A DNA stretch of 64,000 bases from Paenibacillus sp. 32352 (lineage in GTDB: Bacteria > Bacillota > Bacilli > Paenibacillales > NBRC-103111): the NCBI RefSeq assembly GCF_002042965.1, contig NZ_MZNT01000003.1, positions 1 to 64,000 of the forward strand, in the 5' to 3' direction. Made by a program: the position numbers and the translations under genes. The notes beneath the pieces were generated by a model that did no database searches, was not told the origin of the DNA, and saw nothing but the letters and a program-made list of their open reading frames with translations. Below are positions 16,627-25,710 of the stretch, piece by piece (the stretch's first letter is position 1; each line of letters opens with the position of its first letter).

Positions 16627-18207
16627 CTAGTTAATGAAATTCGCTTTCGTCAGCAAGCGTTTCAGCATTGCAGCAGATTGTGCGCGAGTAGCTTGTTTCG
16701 TAGGAGCAATAGTCGTATCGGTCATGCCGTCTACGATGCCCGCCTCGATAGCTTCGGCCATTTCCTGCTGAGCCCAAACGATTTGGTTCGAGTCGCTGAA
16801 TTTAGCGAGCAGCTGTGCTTGACGATCCGAGGATACGTCCGGTTTAGCGCCTGCATAAGCTAGTGCGCGTACTACCATAGCAGCCAGCTCTTCGCGGTTG
16901 ATAGGCTGGTTCGGTCTGAAGGTGTTGTCTTCGTAGCCATCAATGATTTTAGCATTAACAGCTGTTGCAACGACACTGGAGAACCAGTCTGTGGAAGCTA
17001 CGTCCTTGAAGGAGCTTGCTCCTTTGTTTTGGTCAAGACCCAATGCGCGAACGACCAATGCTGCGAATTCTGCGCGGGTGATGCTGCGTTCAGGCTCGAA
17101 AGTCGTGTCAGTCACACCGTCAATGACGAGTTTGTTAGCAAGTAAATCGATGTAGGATTGTGCCCAATGGCCTTTACTGTCTGCAAAGCTTTTATTCATT
17201 TCAATAACGGTATAAATGCTGTTGCTGTTGCGTTTGATTGTAGCTACGTTGTTGTCTTCCGAAGAAGAGAACAAAGCAGGCACGAAGCTGAGCTTTTTGC
17301 TGGTTGGATCGAATACAACGGCAGTTGCTTTGGAAGAATCAACTGCTTTTGCAAGTGGAATCGTACGGCTGATGTAGTTGCTGCCCAGGTCGATAGCTTG
17401 GACTTTGTCATCTTGGCCGACGGCTTCCAGAGTAAAGTCGACGGAATCGCTTGCTACAGTAGCGCCTAATGCAGCTGCAGCCGCTTTAATGTCGCTTACG
17501 TTCGTGTCGCTTGCCGCTTTGATTCCCACTTTGATGAACATGTCGTCCGTCGTAATGGAAAGCTTGCTTGCAAGGTCACTCAAATTCAGTACATAAATAG
17601 GAAGCGTATAAGTTCCTTTGCTGCCGGTGATTTTCAGCGCTTTATTCTTGTCGCCTACAAAATCAACCAGAGCTTTGGCTGGAATGAGGGCAATGTCGCC
17701 GCTCAATACCAATTCAACAACGTCGTTGTTAGTCAGCGCGGTTTTCAACGTATTAGCGTCGATAGATCCATCGGAAGGAACGCTGATGCTCGGTCCGGAT
17801 GGAATATATCCGCCGCCACCACCGCCGCCGTGGCTACCACTGCCGCTTCCGCTGCTGCCGGTCGTGTTATAAACCGTATGATAGACGGAATCCGTTACTT
17901 TTTCCAGCAGGTTCAAATATTGATAATAAGGAACATTGGACAAAGAGAAATTGTAAGTGTACACACCCTCATATACGCTATATGTAGCGGATTTGGCAGT
18001 ACCTACATTGTTTCCGTTCGGGTCATACAGGTACACCTGCGCATTCACGCTGTATACATCGGAATAGACCGAACCGGAAACGGTGCCGTTGCGGTAAGTC
18101 ACGTCTTTAAAACCGGTTGCCGCAAAAGCTAGAACGGGCAGTAATGCCGAGATGAGCATCATCAATACGGTTACTTGCGCCGTCTTTTTAAAGACAGCTG
18201 GCTTCAT
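16627..18207 (-). CDS. SLH-domain cell-surface protein
   Basis: 526 residues. Sec signal peptide (MKPAVFKKTAQVTVLMMLISALLPVLAFA), an N-terminal ~100-residue extracellular region (FKDVTYRNGTVSGSVYSDVYS), a low-complexity Ser/Gly hinge with a run of seven Gly, a middle domain of ~200 residues, and three SLH repeats in the last ~180 residues (FADSKGHWAQSYIDLLANK, FKDVASTDWFSSVVATAV, FSDSNQIVWAQQEMAEAI) that bind pyruvylated wall polymer. AGGAGTGAACCATTC-ATG favours 18207. A longer reading from 18267 has an even stronger SD (AAGGAGGAGGTGA) and adds 20 residues before the signal peptide. Confidence 0.9.
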   Translation of the reverse strand: MKPAVFKKTAQVTVLMMLISALLPVLAFAATGFKDVTYRNGTVSGSVYSDVYSVNAQVYLYDPNGNNVGTAKSATYSVYEGVYTYNFSLSNVPYYQYLNLLEKVTDSVYHTVYNTTGSSGSGSGSHGGGGGGGYIPSGPSISVPSDGSIDANTLKTALTNNDVVELVLSGDIALIPAKALVDFVGDKNKALKITGSKGTYTLPIYVLNLSDLASKLSITTDDMFIKVGIKAASDTNVSDIKAAAAALGATVASDSVDFTLEAVGQDDKVQAIDLGSNYISRTIPLAKAVDSSKATAVVFDPTSKKLSFVPALFSSSEDNNVATIKRNSNSIYTVIEMNKSFADSKGHWAQSYIDLLANKLVIDGVTDTTFEPERSITRAEFAALVVRALGLDQNKGASSFKDVASTDWFSSVVATAVNAKIIDGYEDNTFRPNQPINREELAAMVVRALAYAGAKPDVSSDRQAQLLAKFSDSNQIVWAQQEMAEAIEAGIVDGMTDTTIAPTKQATRAQSAAMLKRLLTKANFIN

Positions 18208-18436
18208 GAATGGTTCACTCCTATCTTTACCTGAAAAATGGTTTGAATGGCCGGTAGGCTCCTGCATCGAATACTTTCACCTCCTCCTTGCGAATTCTCA
18301 ATTACAAACGTTCGAAAGCATTTCTTCTTTTGGGGTGGTCCCCATGTGGAAATTTAATCCATGTGGAATATTCCCTCCCCTTAAGCTGAAACACATGCTC
18401 GATCCTAACCTTGCTTTACCCCGCTTTAATGACAAT

Positions 18437-18473
18437 GAAACAAAAAAGAAAAAACCGTCCTTATCGGACGGTT
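18437..18473 (-). terminator. Terminator of the yjcZ-type gene
   Basis: Minus strand AACCGTCC / GGACGGTT with a short loop and a TTTTTTCTTTTTT tail. Confidence 0.9.
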
Positions 18474-18494
18474 GGTATGCCATGTTACTTAAAA

Positions 18495-18596
18495 TTAATA
18501 AAAGCAGCCTCTCAGAACGATGACCAAAAGAATGAAAAGGACCAGGATTACAGCTGTGGAAGTCCAGATGCCTCCTACTTCACCGACTCCTCCCAT
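18495..18596 (-). CDS. YjcZ-type small spore protein
   Basis: 33 residues: a Gly-rich start (MGGVGEVGGIWTST) followed by one hydrophobic helix (AVILVLFILLVIVLRGCFY). This matches the YjcZ family of tiny sporulation-associated membrane peptides. GAGGGGG with 8-nt spacing identifies the start; the longer ORF to 18683 is not translated on this reading. It is flanked by its own terminator and a candidate mother-cell promoter. Confidence 0.8.
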   Translation of the reverse strand: MGGVGEVGGIWTSTAVILVLFILLVIVLRGCFY

Positions 18597-18640
18597 TGAA
18601 TTCACCCCCTCAATCTGAAAAGTACTCTCCTGACATGATT

Positions 18641-18649
18641 TATAGTATG
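18641..18649 (-). promoter_or_regulatory. Candidate sigma-K/E -10 element of the yjcZ-type gene
   Basis: Minus strand CATACTATA fits CATA-N3-TA. No clear -35 is proposed; it rests on the -10 and the gene's family. Confidence 0.35.
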
Positions 18650-18739
18650 TAGGAGAGGGGGGAAGGTCTGTGCGTTGACCCATTTACGGCAAATTATGTG
18701 GGTGCGTATTAGGCGGTAAATGTAGTGGAGAGATGATTA

Positions 18740-19915
18740 TCAGGCTTCGACAGGTTTGAACGTCTTGAGGGGGAGCAGACAGAGAGCGAGCATCAGGCAG
18801 AGGAACGCCATAAAGAACGGGGAAGTATGGCTTCTCCAATGTCCAGCAACAATGGGTCCTATAAAAGCTCCGATAGAATAGGAAATCGATAAAAATGAAA
18901 AAATGCGGCCGTACCGCTTGGCGCTTGAAAGAGCAGCCAGCAAGGAAGCGATGGATGGATATATGACTCCTTTGGCCATGCCGATCATGAATAAGGAGAC
19001 ATGAAGGGGAATCGGCCAATTCACGGACATGCCGAAAAAGATAAAGGCCAATGCAAGGCTCCCCATGCTGGTTCGCAGAAAAGGCGAGATCCGGTTAATA
19101 AACAGCATGCTGAGCGTTACCAGCGCTCCAAGGCTGACTAGAGAAAACAAAATTCCCGAAGTCAGAATCGATTGGCTCGCTTCCTTCATAAGCGGAAGCT
19201 CGAAAAATAAAATCCCCTGCGAACAGGAGAGTGCGAGAGGAATGCCAAAAAACAGCCAAGGGACCCCTTGCCTCCCGTTGTCCTGAATGGATGGGTCTGC
19301 GTTCTCCGTTGAGGCCGGCAGAGCTTCGTGTCCATGTATGGATGCGGCCAGGGAAGTTTCCCGATAGGCCGGTTCTTTAACGCCGAATATCGCCAATACC
19401 CCGGTAATAATAAGAAGCCACCCGAGAAGGTTGAACGATTGGACAAAGCCCAGCTTGGCTACCAGATAAGCGCCTGCAGCCGGACTCAGCACGGAGGCCA
19501 TCGTATGAACGAAGCCGTTGCCTGCCATCAGCTTGCTCTGCTGCACCTTATCCTTGGCGATTTTGGCGAGCATAGATAGGCAAGCAGGCGACAGGAAGGC
19601 CAGTACGAAGCCGCTGACCGATCGGATGTAGAGCAGCTGCCACGGATCGGTAACACGGGATTGAACTAATAGCAGGATACCTGCTACAATCAGGCTAAAC
19701 ACAATAAACCGTTTGCTGCCATACTTATCGACACCGTAGCCTGCCAGCAGGTTTCCGGGAAGATGAGTAATGGAATACACACCTAATATAAGTCCAATGA
19801 AGGATGGGACGGCACCGAGAGAAATAGCGAACGGCGACAAGATGGGGTATTGTGCATGGAGATCGAAAAAGGCGACAAACATAAACAAATACAGCCATAT
19901 TGCGGTTTTCAACAT
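18740..19915 (-). CDS. MFS transporter
   Basis: About 391 residues with twelve predicted hydrophobic segments. The inter-helix motif A-like GYGVDKYGSKRF and a central cytoplasmic loop (GHEALPASTENADPSIQDNG) are typical of drug/metabolite exporters of the major facilitator superfamily. The ORF extends to 19951; GAGGTGAAG just before ATG 19915 makes that the likeliest start (spacing short, 5 nt; the next codon TTG is possible). Substrate unknown. Confidence 0.87.
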   Translation of the reverse strand: MLKTAIWLYLFMFVAFFDLHAQYPILSPFAISLGAVPSFIGLILGVYSITHLPGNLLAGYGVDKYGSKRFIVFSLIVAGILLLVQSRVTDPWQLLYIRSVSGFVLAFLSPACLSMLAKIAKDKVQQSKLMAGNGFVHTMASVLSPAAGAYLVAKLGFVQSFNLLGWLLIITGVLAIFGVKEPAYRETSLAASIHGHEALPASTENADPSIQDNGRQGVPWLFFGIPLALSCSQGILFFELPLMKEASQSILTSGILFSLVSLGALVTLSMLFINRISPFLRTSMGSLALAFIFFGMSVNWPIPLHVSLFMIGMAKGVIYPSIASLLAALSSAKRYGRIFSFLSISYSIGAFIGPIVAGHWRSHTSPFFMAFLCLMLALCLLPLKTFKPVEA

Positions 19916-20079
19916 CTTCACCTCGTATCTCATGTTTGTGAATCGGTTCAACGGAATGCCTTATCATTACTTGTACGTGACGAGCCCTAGGGTTAGTACC
20001 ATTATTTTGCAACCCTTTGCGCCGGCGTACGTACAATTCATCGATACGCGTGTTTCGTGATCAAGAAAGGCGGCTTACA

Positions 20080-20238
20080 GTGGATCCGGTTATTCTTATG
20101 TTGCTAGCACTTATCGTCCTCATCGCTTTATTGCGATTGCGATCCACCTACCGCAAGGCAAGACGGGCGGACAAGTCGGAGCATATCCAACAAAGGCTTG
20201 CGGAGCTAAGGCGCCGTAGAGAAGAAGACAATCAGTAA
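20080..20238 (+). CDS. Small single-pass membrane protein
   Basis: 52 residues: one N-terminal helix (PVILMLLALIVLIALLRL) then a strongly charged cytoplasmic tail (RRADKSEHIQQRLAELRRRREEDNQ). GTG start preceded by AAAGGCGG; the frame is open further upstream without a better start. First of three consecutive membrane genes ending in a transglutaminase-like protein. No function recognised. Confidence 0.6.
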   Translation: MDPVILMLLALIVLIALLRLRSTYRKARRADKSEHIQQRLAELRRRREEDNQ

Positions 20239-20287
20239 GGGCAATCAGGGGAACAAAAAAAGGTTACGCTTAGAGGAGAGATGGAAG

Positions 20288-20710
20288 TTGGATTTTTTAA
20301 TGTCGTTTTTGCAGGATCGTTGGTTTATTATTGTCGGCGCGATCATCGTTTTGTTTTTGGTTATTAAAATTGTAAAAACCGTCGTGAAATGGATTATCGT
20401 ACTGGCTGTACTTGCGGGGCTGTTCTACTACGGAGCAGATTATAAGGATCAATTGATGGAGATGGGAACCGCAGTGACGGCGGAGGCGAAGAATCAAGCC
20501 TTGAAGGCGATTTCCGGGGAAATGAAGGACGCACAGTACAAGCAGAACCCGGACGGTACCTTTACCGTAACGACAAAAAGCTTGAAGCTCGAAGGCAATC
20601 CGGAATCCAATGAGGTTAAGGTTACCTTCATGAATCAGACCTTCACCATGAAAATGGATGATGTCATTAACGCGCTTATCGAACAAGCCAAGAAAAATAC
20701 GAAGATTTAA
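20288..20710 (+). CDS. Small membrane-anchored protein of unknown function
   Basis: 140 residues: two closely spaced N-terminal hydrophobic stretches (WFIIVGAIIVLFLVIKIV and WIIVLAVLAGLFYYG) then a soluble ~85-residue tail rich in Lys/Thr/Asn. TTG start at 20288 with GAGGAG 9 nt upstream; ATG 20300 is the alternative. It lies ~40 bp before the transglutaminase gene, suggesting one operon. Confidence 0.7.
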   Translation: MDFLMSFLQDRWFIIVGAIIVLFLVIKIVKTVVKWIIVLAVLAGLFYYGADYKDQLMEMGTAVTAEAKNQALKAISGEMKDAQYKQNPDGTFTVTTKSLKLEGNPESNEVKVTFMNQTFTMKMDDVINALIEQAKKNTKI

Positions 20711-20748
20711 CCCTGCAGCTTGCAGCGGAATACAAGTGAGGTGAGAAT

Positions 20749-21906
20749 GTGACGGATTGGATCGGCGTTATCGGATCGACCAACTGGATAACCCTGCTAT
20801 TAGCGGCCACGTTATTAGTTTCCGTTATCCAAGGGATGTTTCGCGGAGCCTCCTCCTCTGCACGCCATTTGATGCTGATGGTAGCTGAGGCCGTCGCCGT
20901 CGTTGTTAGTGTGCTTCTTGCCTGGCGGATAGCTTCCTGGCTGTCGCCGAAGGTGCAGGCATGGCTAATCTCGCTTCAGTTGGTCATTCCTGCAACGGAT
21001 ATAGGCTTCTTCCAGCAGCTGTATTATACATTTATGACAAGTGTGAGGGATTTTACGCTGCTGCGTTACGGCGTACTGTTCGTCCTTGGGTATATGCTGC
21101 TGAAGCAGCTGCTGTATCGGATCATCGATCCCGTCATGGACGGCTGGGTCGCCGAAACATTAAGACATGATGCGCGTCGCCGCGGCGGGGGGCCTACCTT
21201 GATCAGCAGCATTCTTGGCGGGGTTATCGGCTGTGTGACCGGGCTTGGCCGCTCGCTGCTCATTATAGCCGTGCTGTTCATCGCTGCCACATTATTTCCA
21301 CAGACACCGGCGGCCAACTACATCCAGGCTTCGGACTTATATCAAAAAGGTGCCAACGAGATCATTCGTCCGGTAACCGGGGATTTTCTCGCAAGCCGGC
21401 TGCCTGTGTTTACCAGAGCGGTCGAACAGGAATTCGATAATATCCTGCAGCGCAAGTATGAGGTGCTGGATGCCAAAATTCCTAATAATATCGCTGAGGC
21501 TGCCAAAGAGATTACAGCCAAAGCCGGGACGGACGAGGAGAAGGCTCGTCTGCTGTACCGCTATGTAGGGACGCGGATTCAGTATGATTGGGATAAAGTC
21601 AACCTGTATGAGCAGCAGAGGATTTGGAAGGAGCAAACCCCGGAAGAAACCTTTGCGACGAAGAAAGGCGTATGTATCGATTTTTCCCGCTTGTATGCGG
21701 TAATGGCCCGTTCCGCCGGTCTTGATGTGAAGGTAGTGACGGGGCTTGGCTATGACGGGCGCGGCGGATATGGTCCTCATGCCTGGAATGAAGTCTATTT
21801 GTCGGAGAGCAACAAATGGGTGCCGCTGGACTCGACCTGGGTCGCCAGCGGAGGCAATTGGTTTAACCCGCCGAATTTTAATGAAACGCACATTCGTGAA
21901 GCTTAG
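20749..21906 (+). CDS. Membrane protein with extracytoplasmic transglutaminase-like domain
   Basis: 385 residues. The N-terminal ~185 residues form a CvpA/colicin-V-production-like bundle of four to five helices; residues ~255-365 are a transglutaminase core with the full triad C309 (KKGVCIDFSRL), H344 (GPHAWNEVY) and D361 (WVPLDSTW). Such domains act as cysteine proteases or acyl transferases outside the membrane; wall or spore maturation is a guess. GTG start with GAGGTGAGAAT. It ends at a strong terminator. Confidence 0.85.
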   Translation: MTDWIGVIGSTNWITLLLAATLLVSVIQGMFRGASSSARHLMLMVAEAVAVVVSVLLAWRIASWLSPKVQAWLISLQLVIPATDIGFFQQLYYTFMTSVRDFTLLRYGVLFVLGYMLLKQLLYRIIDPVMDGWVAETLRHDARRRGGGPTLISSILGGVIGCVTGLGRSLLIIAVLFIAATLFPQTPAANYIQASDLYQKGANEIIRPVTGDFLASRLPVFTRAVEQEFDNILQRKYEVLDAKIPNNIAEAAKEITAKAGTDEEKARLLYRYVGTRIQYDWDKVNLYEQQRIWKEQTPEETFATKKGVCIDFSRLYAVMARSAGLDVKVVTGLGYDGRGGYGPHAWNEVYLSESNKWVPLDSTWVASGGNWFNPPNFNETHIREA

Positions 21907-21914
21907 CTTAAGAA

Positions 21915-21956
21915 GGCCGGACCTCTCCGATGCGTATGGGAGAGCGCCGGCTTTTT
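21915..21956 (+). terminator. Terminator after the transglutaminase gene
   Basis: GCCGG-A-CCTCTCC pairs with GGGAGAG-CG-CCGGC, followed by TTTTTCTCTTT. Confidence 0.85.
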
Positions 21957-22010
21957 CTCTTTCGGGCAAAGTATGATAAACTAGAGAGGATTCGCATTTT
22001 TGGCGGAATA

Positions 22011-22021
22011 TTGTCGAAAAT
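22011..22021 (+). promoter_or_regulatory. Possible Spo0A box
   Basis: ATTGTCGAAAA contains TGTCGAA, the 0A-box core, ~55 bp before the HAD gene start. A single short match, so weak. Confidence 0.3.
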
Positions 22022-22073
22022 AAGCGTTTTTATGGATGTTCTTGGGAGAAATACGGCAAAGGAGTACATTCGG

Positions 22074-22787
22074 ATGTTACCAAAACCAATAGAAGCGTAT
22101 AAAGCCGTCTTTTTTGACGTGGGGGATACGCTGATGACGATACCGGCTTCAAGAATAATTATGCAGCAATTTCTGGCAAGCCGTTCCCTTCATCGGGGGG
22201 AGGAGCAGGTGGGGGATCTGTTCACCGAAGCGTTCCGGCTGTTTTACTACGGGAAGCAGCTGGATCCTTTTGAAGCATGCACGCCGGAATCGGACCGGGC
22301 TTTCTGGATGAAGATCTATCACTACATATTGGAAAAGCTCGGCGTTCATGAGGAAGATTGGACTGAGGACCAGATTCACGAATGCTGCCACGGACTTTAT
22401 GATTTATTCACAGGACCGGAGCCATACCAATTGTTCGAGGATGTTCAGGAAAGCATTGCTGCGCTGAAGAAGCGGGGATTTCAACTGGGCATTATTTCCA
22501 ACTTCGCTGCAACGCTGCCCGGTATTCTAGAGCATAAAGGCATTTTGCATCATTTTGACCCTGTTATTGTGTCCACATTGGTCGGCTTGGAGAAGCCGGA
22601 CCCGGCCATATTCCACCTGGCACTGGAGCGTTCCGGCTTATCGGCGGCCGATGTGCTCTATGTAGGGGATCATGATTTGAACGATATTTGGGCGCCGAAT
22701 CAGGCGGGTATCGATGCTGTCAAAATCAAACGTTACGATTATCACTCGGGCATTGGCATTCATTCATTACGTGAGCTGCTCGGGTAA
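22074..22787 (+). CDS. HAD family hydrolase
   Basis: 237 residues. Motif I VFFDVGDTLM, motif II IISNFAA, the Lys of motif III in GLEKPDPAIF and motif IV YVGDHDLNDIWAPNQAG identify a haloacid-dehalogenase-type phosphatase with a helical cap (residues ~20-110). AAAGGAG 9 nt before ATG 22074 sets the start; the frame is open back to 21930. Substrate unknown; pyrimidine- or sugar-phosphate monoesters are typical. Followed closely by a penicillin-binding protein gene. Confidence 0.9.
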   Translation: MLPKPIEAYKAVFFDVGDTLMTIPASRIIMQQFLASRSLHRGEEQVGDLFTEAFRLFYYGKQLDPFEACTPESDRAFWMKIYHYILEKLGVHEEDWTEDQIHECCHGLYDLFTGPEPYQLFEDVQESIAALKKRGFQLGIISNFAATLPGILEHKGILHHFDPVIVSTLVGLEKPDPAIFHLALERSGLSAADVLYVGDHDLNDIWAPNQAGIDAVKIKRYDYHSGIGIHSLRELLG

Positions 22788-22808
22788 TAGTAAAGGAGCT
22801 GTCACATC

Positions 22809-24851
22809 ATGAGAAAGTCCATGTCGACGGATGATCCGCAAAAGCATGAAACGAACAAGCGGCGTCATTTTACCGTTCGGATTAATTTATTGTTCTTCTG
22901 TACGTTCTTTTTATTTTCCGTCCTTATTGTCAGACTCGCTATTCTTCAATTCGTAGAGGGCAAGCAGCTGAAGGCTGCAGAGGCCCAGACGACCAAGCGG
23001 GATACGCCGATCGCCCCGATACGCGGCAACATCTTCGATAGCAACGGGAATCCTCTGGCTTACACCAGCTCCACGCAGTCGCTCTATTTTCGGATGGAAT
23101 CCGACCAGAAGAAGGATGAGGTTATTGCCTTGGCCAAAAGGCTGGAGGAATTGTTCAAGCAGTTCGGCGATCCTGCCAAGGCTCCTTTGACGGCGGCGGA
23201 TATTATTAAAGCGATGGACGTCGGGTATGATCTGGACAAAAATTCCACCACAGCCCCAAGCTACTCCTTCGTTCCGCGGCGGATTAAATCGGGCTTGACG
23301 GACAAGGAGATCGCTTTTTTGCTGGAGCATCGGGACGAGCTGAAATGGCTCGAGGTTATGGAGGAAAGTGTCCGGAACTATGATCCTTCGCAAATCGCGG
23401 TTCAGCTTGTCGGGTACATGAGGCCGTTTTCTCAGGCAAGAGAGCCTAAGAACGGACTTGATTTCTATAAAAATAAAAACAATACCGAGGGATACCTGGA
23501 TACAGAGGATGTCGGGTATGACGGTATCGAGCTGATGTATCAGGAGGAATTGCGCGGGAAGAACGGGATGAAAACCTATCCTGTCAACGCGTCCCAAAAA
23601 ATCATCGGAAAGGTCTCTATTGAACCGCCTAAGAAAGGCAACAATCTGATCTTGACGATTAATAAAGATATTCAGCAGGTTGCCCAAAAGGCGATTATGG
23701 ACCAATTGGCTTATGCGAAGTCCGCTACAGCCCGCGCCTCGCATTACGGCTATGCGCCTAATGCCAGGGCCGGCTATGCCGTCGCTATGGAAGTCGACAC
23801 AGGGCGGGTCGTGACTATGGCCAGCATGCCGGATTATTATCCCGGCGTATGGAGCGGAGGGCTGTCCTCGGAGGAATACCGCCGCATCCAGCCTTTTATT
23901 AACAACGGCACCATAACGACCGCTTATCCGGATTATCCGGAAAACGAATTGAAAAATCACCCGACCTCCATCGTTTATGTCGGTTCCATCATTAAGCCGC
24001 TGTCCGTGCTGATAGGGTTAAACGAAGGATTGTTTGGAGTGAACACGACCTATAACGATACAGGGGAGTTCACCTACGGTAAAGATAACAACGCCAAGCT
24101 GACCAACTCGGACCGTGCGGCTTACGGACCGATTAATGCAGCGGACGCCATCTGGCATTCGTCGAATACGTTCATGTCGGCAATGATCGGTAATCCGCTG
24201 TACATGCGCAGCGGCCAAAAGGCCGTCGACATTTGGGAGTCCTACTTGAACAAGTTCGGACTCGGCGTCCTGACGGGCAGCGGATTGCCGCGAGAATCGG
24301 CGGGGATCAGCGAATTCAAGACGAATACGAAGGAGACGCTGCAATCCCGGATGGTCTACGCATCCTGGGGCCAGAACGAGAAATACACGACGCTCCAGAT
24401 GGCGCAGTACGCAGCAACGCTCGCCAACCGCGGCAAAAAAATGAAGCCGCTCCTGGTCGACAAAATCGAAACCTACGACTTCCAGCCGGTTAAGGAAATG
24501 AAGCCGGAGGTGCTGGAGGAAACGACGTTCCCTAATGCATACTGGGATTCGATTACCAGGGGGATGCTTAAGGTTAATGTGCAGGGCTTCGAGGGTTTCC
24601 CTTATTCGGTAGCCCGCAAAACGGGTACGTCCACCCAATCGGTCGGCGGCAAAATGATCGATAATGCGGTCTTTATAGCCTACGCGCCTGCCGAAAAGCC
24701 GAAGCTTGCCGTAGCGGTCGTCGTACCGGAGGGCGGCTTCGGGGCGTGGAACGCGGCTCCGATTGCGCGCAAAATTTTCGATGCTTACGATCAAGCTTAC
24801 GGTCTGGACGGTGTGCCTAAAGGCAAGCAATCGGAAACTCCCAAGCCGTAA
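22809..24851 (+). CDS. Class B penicillin-binding protein (transpeptidase)
   Basis: 680 residues. Short cytoplasmic N-terminus, one membrane anchor (LLFFCTFFLFSVLIVRLAIL), a pedestal/dimerisation domain beginning RDTPIAPIRGNIFDSNGNPLA, and a transpeptidase domain with S-x-x-K (GSIIKP), S-x-N (HSSNTF) and KTG (ARKTGTSTQ). It cross-links peptidoglycan outside the membrane; resembles PBP2/PbpA-like elongation or spore enzymes, exact role undetermined. GGAG with good spacing precedes the ATG; 21 bp after the HAD gene. Confidence 0.93.
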   Translation: MRKSMSTDDPQKHETNKRRHFTVRINLLFFCTFFLFSVLIVRLAILQFVEGKQLKAAEAQTTKRDTPIAPIRGNIFDSNGNPLAYTSSTQSLYFRMESDQKKDEVIALAKRLEELFKQFGDPAKAPLTAADIIKAMDVGYDLDKNSTTAPSYSFVPRRIKSGLTDKEIAFLLEHRDELKWLEVMEESVRNYDPSQIAVQLVGYMRPFSQAREPKNGLDFYKNKNNTEGYLDTEDVGYDGIELMYQEELRGKNGMKTYPVNASQKIIGKVSIEPPKKGNNLILTINKDIQQVAQKAIMDQLAYAKSATARASHYGYAPNARAGYAVAMEVDTGRVVTMASMPDYYPGVWSGGLSSEEYRRIQPFINNGTITTAYPDYPENELKNHPTSIVYVGSIIKPLSVLIGLNEGLFGVNTTYNDTGEFTYGKDNNAKLTNSDRAAYGPINAADAIWHSSNTFMSAMIGNPLYMRSGQKAVDIWESYLNKFGLGVLTGSGLPRESAGISEFKTNTKETLQSRMVYASWGQNEKYTTLQMAQYAATLANRGKKMKPLLVDKIETYDFQPVKEMKPEVLEETTFPNAYWDSITRGMLKVNVQGFEGFPYSVARKTGTSTQSVGGKMIDNAVFIAYAPAEKPKLAVAVVVPEGGFGAWNAAPIARKIFDAYDQAYGLDGVPKGKQSETPKP

Positions 24852-24951
24852 GCTCTCATCTAAAAAAGTGTTAGAAGTCGCATACAACCAAGGGGTAGCG
24901 TAGTAATCTGTAAAGAACAGATCATTACTATCCTTGGAGGTGCGAAGAACC

Positions 24952-25491
24952 ATGAACATGCACGACAAGCCGGAGGCTGCGTCGGTAACCGCTCATCCTA
25001 ACGGGCTTTATGAGCTGGTGGACCGTTTGAAGCTGGAGCATGCCGAGTTAATGCAGGTGCTGCTGAAAATGAAAGAGCAGTCGATCCAAGCCGAGCAGGA
25101 AGCCGACAAGGGCAAGGCAAGGGGAACGCTGGTGCATTTGAGGCTGTGGGCGATGGCTTTTCAGGAGGAGCTGGACCGCCATTCCAAATGGGAGGAAGAG
25201 GTGCTCTACCCATTCTTGAATGTCTATTTCCATAAGCAGAACAAGCCGACGATCGTACCTTCCTTATGGATGTTGGAGAAAGACCATGAGCAGGCGATGG
25301 ATCATTTGAGCTCGTTCTTCAGAGCCGTTCACGCGCTCAAGCCGGATTCGGACGCGATGCAGATCAAACGCGCCGGAGCTTATTTGACCCAGGCTTGTCG
25401 TATCCTTATCGATCATCTGGAGAAGGAAGAGGAGTTTGTTTTTCCTTTGACGGAGCGGGTACTCACCGATATCGATTATTTGTTTTCATAA
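24952..25491 (+). CDS. Hemerythrin-like (HHE) domain protein
   Basis: 179 residues, all-helical. His and Glu typical of the HHE di-iron site are seen in LKLEHAEL, DRHSKWEEEVLYPF, EKDHEQAM and LIDHLEKEEEFVFPL. Likely binds a non-heme di-iron centre for O2/NO sensing or iron handling. GGAGGTGCGAAGAACC-ATG at 24952 is used rather than the open frame from 24934; ATG 24958 is also possible. Confidence 0.88.
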   Translation: MNMHDKPEAASVTAHPNGLYELVDRLKLEHAELMQVLLKMKEQSIQAEQEADKGKARGTLVHLRLWAMAFQEELDRHSKWEEEVLYPFLNVYFHKQNKPTIVPSLWMLEKDHEQAMDHLSSFFRAVHALKPDSDAMQIKRAGAYLTQACRILIDHLEKEEEFVFPLTERVLTDIDYLFS

Positions 25492-25494
25492 GCC

Positions 25495-25517
25495 CCATAA
25501 AGTGGGGGCTTGGGAGC
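25495..25517 (+). terminator. Hairpin after the hemerythrin gene
   Basis: AAGCCCC-ATAAAGT-GGGGGCTT starts at the stop codon; the tail lacks a clear T run, so it may be only a stabilising 3' hairpin. Confidence 0.45.
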
Positions 25518-25575
25518 TGAATCAGACATTTTGCGGGTAAACCCAAAATGTATTCACTCTATATTATTAAAAAAA

Positions 25576-25701
25576 GGGGGGCGCTTTTTAGCGCCCCCGG
25601 GTTGTTTAGAAACCTGTTTTGCGAGAACTATGCTATATGGAGGTGGGGTATGCCTCGGAGGAGTTTACGTCCGCCTTTGAAACCCGTGAAAATACCGCTA
25701 A
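25576..25701 (-). repeat. Dispersed repeat, copy C (left arm of a large inverted repeat)
   Basis: Read on the minus strand it has, in order, TTCACGGGTTTCAA, CGG, GAGGCATACCCCAC, CATAGTT, GGTTTCTAAACA and a GGGGGCGCT hairpin arm, the same series as copy B on the plus strand. It ends in the perfect hairpin GGGGGCGCT-TTTT-AGCGCCCCC (25576-25598). Confidence 0.8.
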
Positions 25702-25710
25702 ACATGATCA

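Noticed and set aside
18298..18483. Short ORFs between the SLH and yjcZ-type genes
   Set aside because: They run through the terminator hairpin and lack an SD; the region is better read as promoter plus terminator.
22911..24968. Two long minus-strand ORFs opposite the penicillin-binding protein
   Set aside because: Arg/His-rich composition typical of antisense shadows; the plus-strand gene has all three catalytic motifs.
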